DNA from: Thiorhodospira sibirica ATCC 700588
GTDB taxonomy: Bacteria; Pseudomonadota; Gammaproteobacteria; Ectothiorhodospirales; Ectothiorhodospiraceae
DNA length: 64,000 nucleotides
Direction: 5' to 3'
Assembly (NCBI RefSeq): GCF_000227725.2
Contig: NZ_MU255056.1
Location: forward strand, 977,491 to 1,041,490
Under the pieces are notes generated by a model. The model saw only the letters and a program-made list of their open reading frames with translations, had not been told where the DNA came from and made no database searches. Both the position numbers and the translations under genes were made by a program. How positions within the stretch are numbered: position 1 is the stretch's first letter; each line of letters opens with the position of its first letter. Positions 63,116 through 64,000 of the stretch are shown here, in pieces.

Positions 63116-63640
63116 TCAGGCCGTGCCCGCATCCAAGAGGCTTTCAATCGAGTTATTTTCAGACAGCGTCTTGGCCAGAGATAACACCACTTCAGGTGGA
63201 ATCTGACGAATGACTTCTTGAGTCTCTCGGTTGAGCACGGTAATGATGGTATGCCCCGTATCTTCGTTGATGGAAAATTGCAAATCGCGTGCCATATTTT
63301 GCATATAGGCATTCAAATGGGCGACGGCCTCATCGACAACCTCTTCATCAACGGTGCTTCCAGGAAGAGGGGTCTCAGCGGTTTTGGCAGATTTGGCATC
63401 CACGGGCGTGGCGATGGTTGCATTTTTCCCAAGCGCCGGGGCGCTTTGCGTTTTCGGGATGCTATTGACCACCTGTGTGCTCTGGGGCTGGGGCGGCAAA
63501 TCTTTGCCGGATTTGGATGCAACCACGGTCGCCGCAGGCAATTCTTCCTGTTTCCACGCCATCGTCGCCTCGGATGTATGCGGCGCAATGGAAGATGAGG
63601 CGATCTTTAGGTGATTGCTGGCAAGTAGCTCGGGTATCAT
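63116..63640 (-). CDS. flaG: FlaG family protein
   Basis: 174 residues, longer than most FlaG proteins (about 120) because of a Ser/Pro/Lys-rich disordered N-terminus. The conserved C-terminal domain is VDEAVAHLNAYMQNMARDLQFSINEDTGHTIITVLNRETQEVIRQIPPEVVLSLAKTL. FlaG influences filament length. GAGG precedes the ATG. The sigma-28 promoter at 63754-63780 lies 114 bases upstream. Confidence 0.88.
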   Translation of the reverse strand: MIPELLASNHLKIASSSIAPHTSEATMAWKQEELPAATVVASKSGKDLPPQPQSTQVVNSIPKTQSAPALGKNATIATPVDAKSAKTAETPLPGSTVDEEVVDEAVAHLNAYMQNMARDLQFSINEDTGHTIITVLNRETQEVIRQIPPEVVLSLAKTLSENNSIESLLDAGTA

Positions 63641-63753
63641 GGCCAGTACCTCGCGTTAATATTTAAAAATAATTGTTTTTAAAGTCTTTTTAAAGCTAAA
63701 GCGACCTATGGGTCGGGGCACTTTAAAACACGATTATAGTATCCCCAAGCTAC

Positions 63754-63780
63754 ATATCGGCAGTCCAGGAAAAATCTTTA
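63754..63780 (-). promoter_or_regulatory. Sigma-28 (FliA) promoter of flaG-fliD-fliS
   Basis: TAAAGATT (63780-63773 on the minus strand), 11-base spacer, GCCGATAT (63761-63754), against consensus TAAAGTTT-N11-GCCGATAA. The start should be near 63747, leaving a leader of about 107 bases that contains a CGACC/GGTCG hairpin. Confidence 0.88.
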
Positions 63781-63820
63781 GCCATTATTTACACTAAGAA
63801 GCTGTTTGGAAACTACCGCC

Positions 63821-64000
63821 TCAAACCAAGCGGTTAGCCATCAGTCGACTCATTGCGAGATAAATCCAGGCTTCGCTGCTCGACATCAAGCGCTCGTAGT
63901 CCTTGCTCAGACGGCGTGAGTGGTTCAGCCAGCCAAAGGTCCGCTCAACAACCCAGCGTCGCGGCAACAAAACAAACCCTCGGCGCTCCTTGGGACGCAA
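63821..64000 (-). CDS. IS5-family transposase, C-terminal part (partial)
   Basis: The minus strand from the window edge encodes 59 residues ending at TGA 63823-63821: [25 protein letters not shown], then [21 protein letters not shown]. The [18 protein letters not shown] block carries the catalytic glutamate of IS5-type DDE transposases. The likely terminal repeat is AGAAGCTGTTTGGAAAC near 63798-63813, so the insertion ends about 20 bases from the flaG promoter. The upstream part lies outside the window. Confidence 0.85.
   Translation of the reverse strand: MRPKERRGFVLLPRRWVVERTFGWLNHSRRLSKDYERLMSSSEAWIYLAMSRLMANRLV

Overview
The window is chromosomal DNA of a gammaproteobacterium. The evidence is the cell-division order ftsW-murG-murC-murB-ddl-ftsQ-ftsA-ftsZ, an rpoE-rseA-rseB-rseC operon, ygiB-ygiC, a type II secretion block in the Xanthomonas order K-L-M-N-D, and a small protein of a type first named in Thiocystis. 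A Tat-exported iron-sulfur protein with a DsrP/HmcC-like NrfD partner and a tetraheme cytochrome points to sulfur or quinone-linked respiration, perhaps in the Chromatiales or Thiotrichales. The genus is not recognised. Genes are dense and GC-rich.

Layout. 1-1560: end of a cheV-like gene and a PhoQ-like sensor kinase. 1638-4325: a Crp/Fnr regulator divergent from a small stress cluster (two tiny membrane proteins, CsbD, SYLF protein). Two inverted copies of an IS200/IS605-type hairpin flank part of this cluster. 4490-6085: an IS607-type element with intact tnpB and collapsed tnpA, abutting a recF that lacks its last third. 6888-7997 dnaN; 8211-13451 alpha-2-macroglobulin with thioester motif; 13599-15649 NAD(P)HX repair and moaC. 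15767-18615: tetraheme cytochrome / FeS / NrfD operon. 18760-21702: ygiC, ygiB, an SMR exporter and an orphan ABC-2 permease. 21804-24981: a membrane-anchored Asp-box propeller protein and a secreted protein with its own strong promoter and terminator. 25227-33388: gspD-N-M-L-K (written left to right; transcription is K to D) behind rseC-rseB-rseA-rpoE, with a textbook sigma-E promoter at 33432-33459. 33695-37087: a NusG-II-domain protein, gatB and gatA (no gatC). 37350-41602: an IS5-family remnant and a PAS/GAF/GGDEF/EAL protein. 42045-48256: malate synthase G, glutathione reductase, a solo copy of the tnpB 3' end, a sodium symporter and ratA. 48749-57960: the division/peptidoglycan cluster. 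58177-59617: an IS1202/ISNCY-like insertion with an 18-bp target duplication against the promoter of tRNA-Leu(CAG). 60029-61082: a deaminase and a thioesterase. 61079-63780: fliS, fliD, flaG and a textbook sigma-28 promoter. 63821-64000: a truncated IS5-type transposase.

The most interesting signals concern mobile RNA and genome decay. A 114-nt copy of the tnpB 3' end sits alone at 46027-46140, 105/114 identical to the one in the IS607 element. Four of its nine differences exchange a UUCG tetraloop for a GCAA tetraloop while the 5-bp stem stays pairable. Other points are recF truncation at the IS607 boundary, the absence of gatC beside gatA, secretion genes placed behind the sigma-E operon, and two families of dispersed palindromes between genes. 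No CRISPR array, rRNA or prophage was seen.
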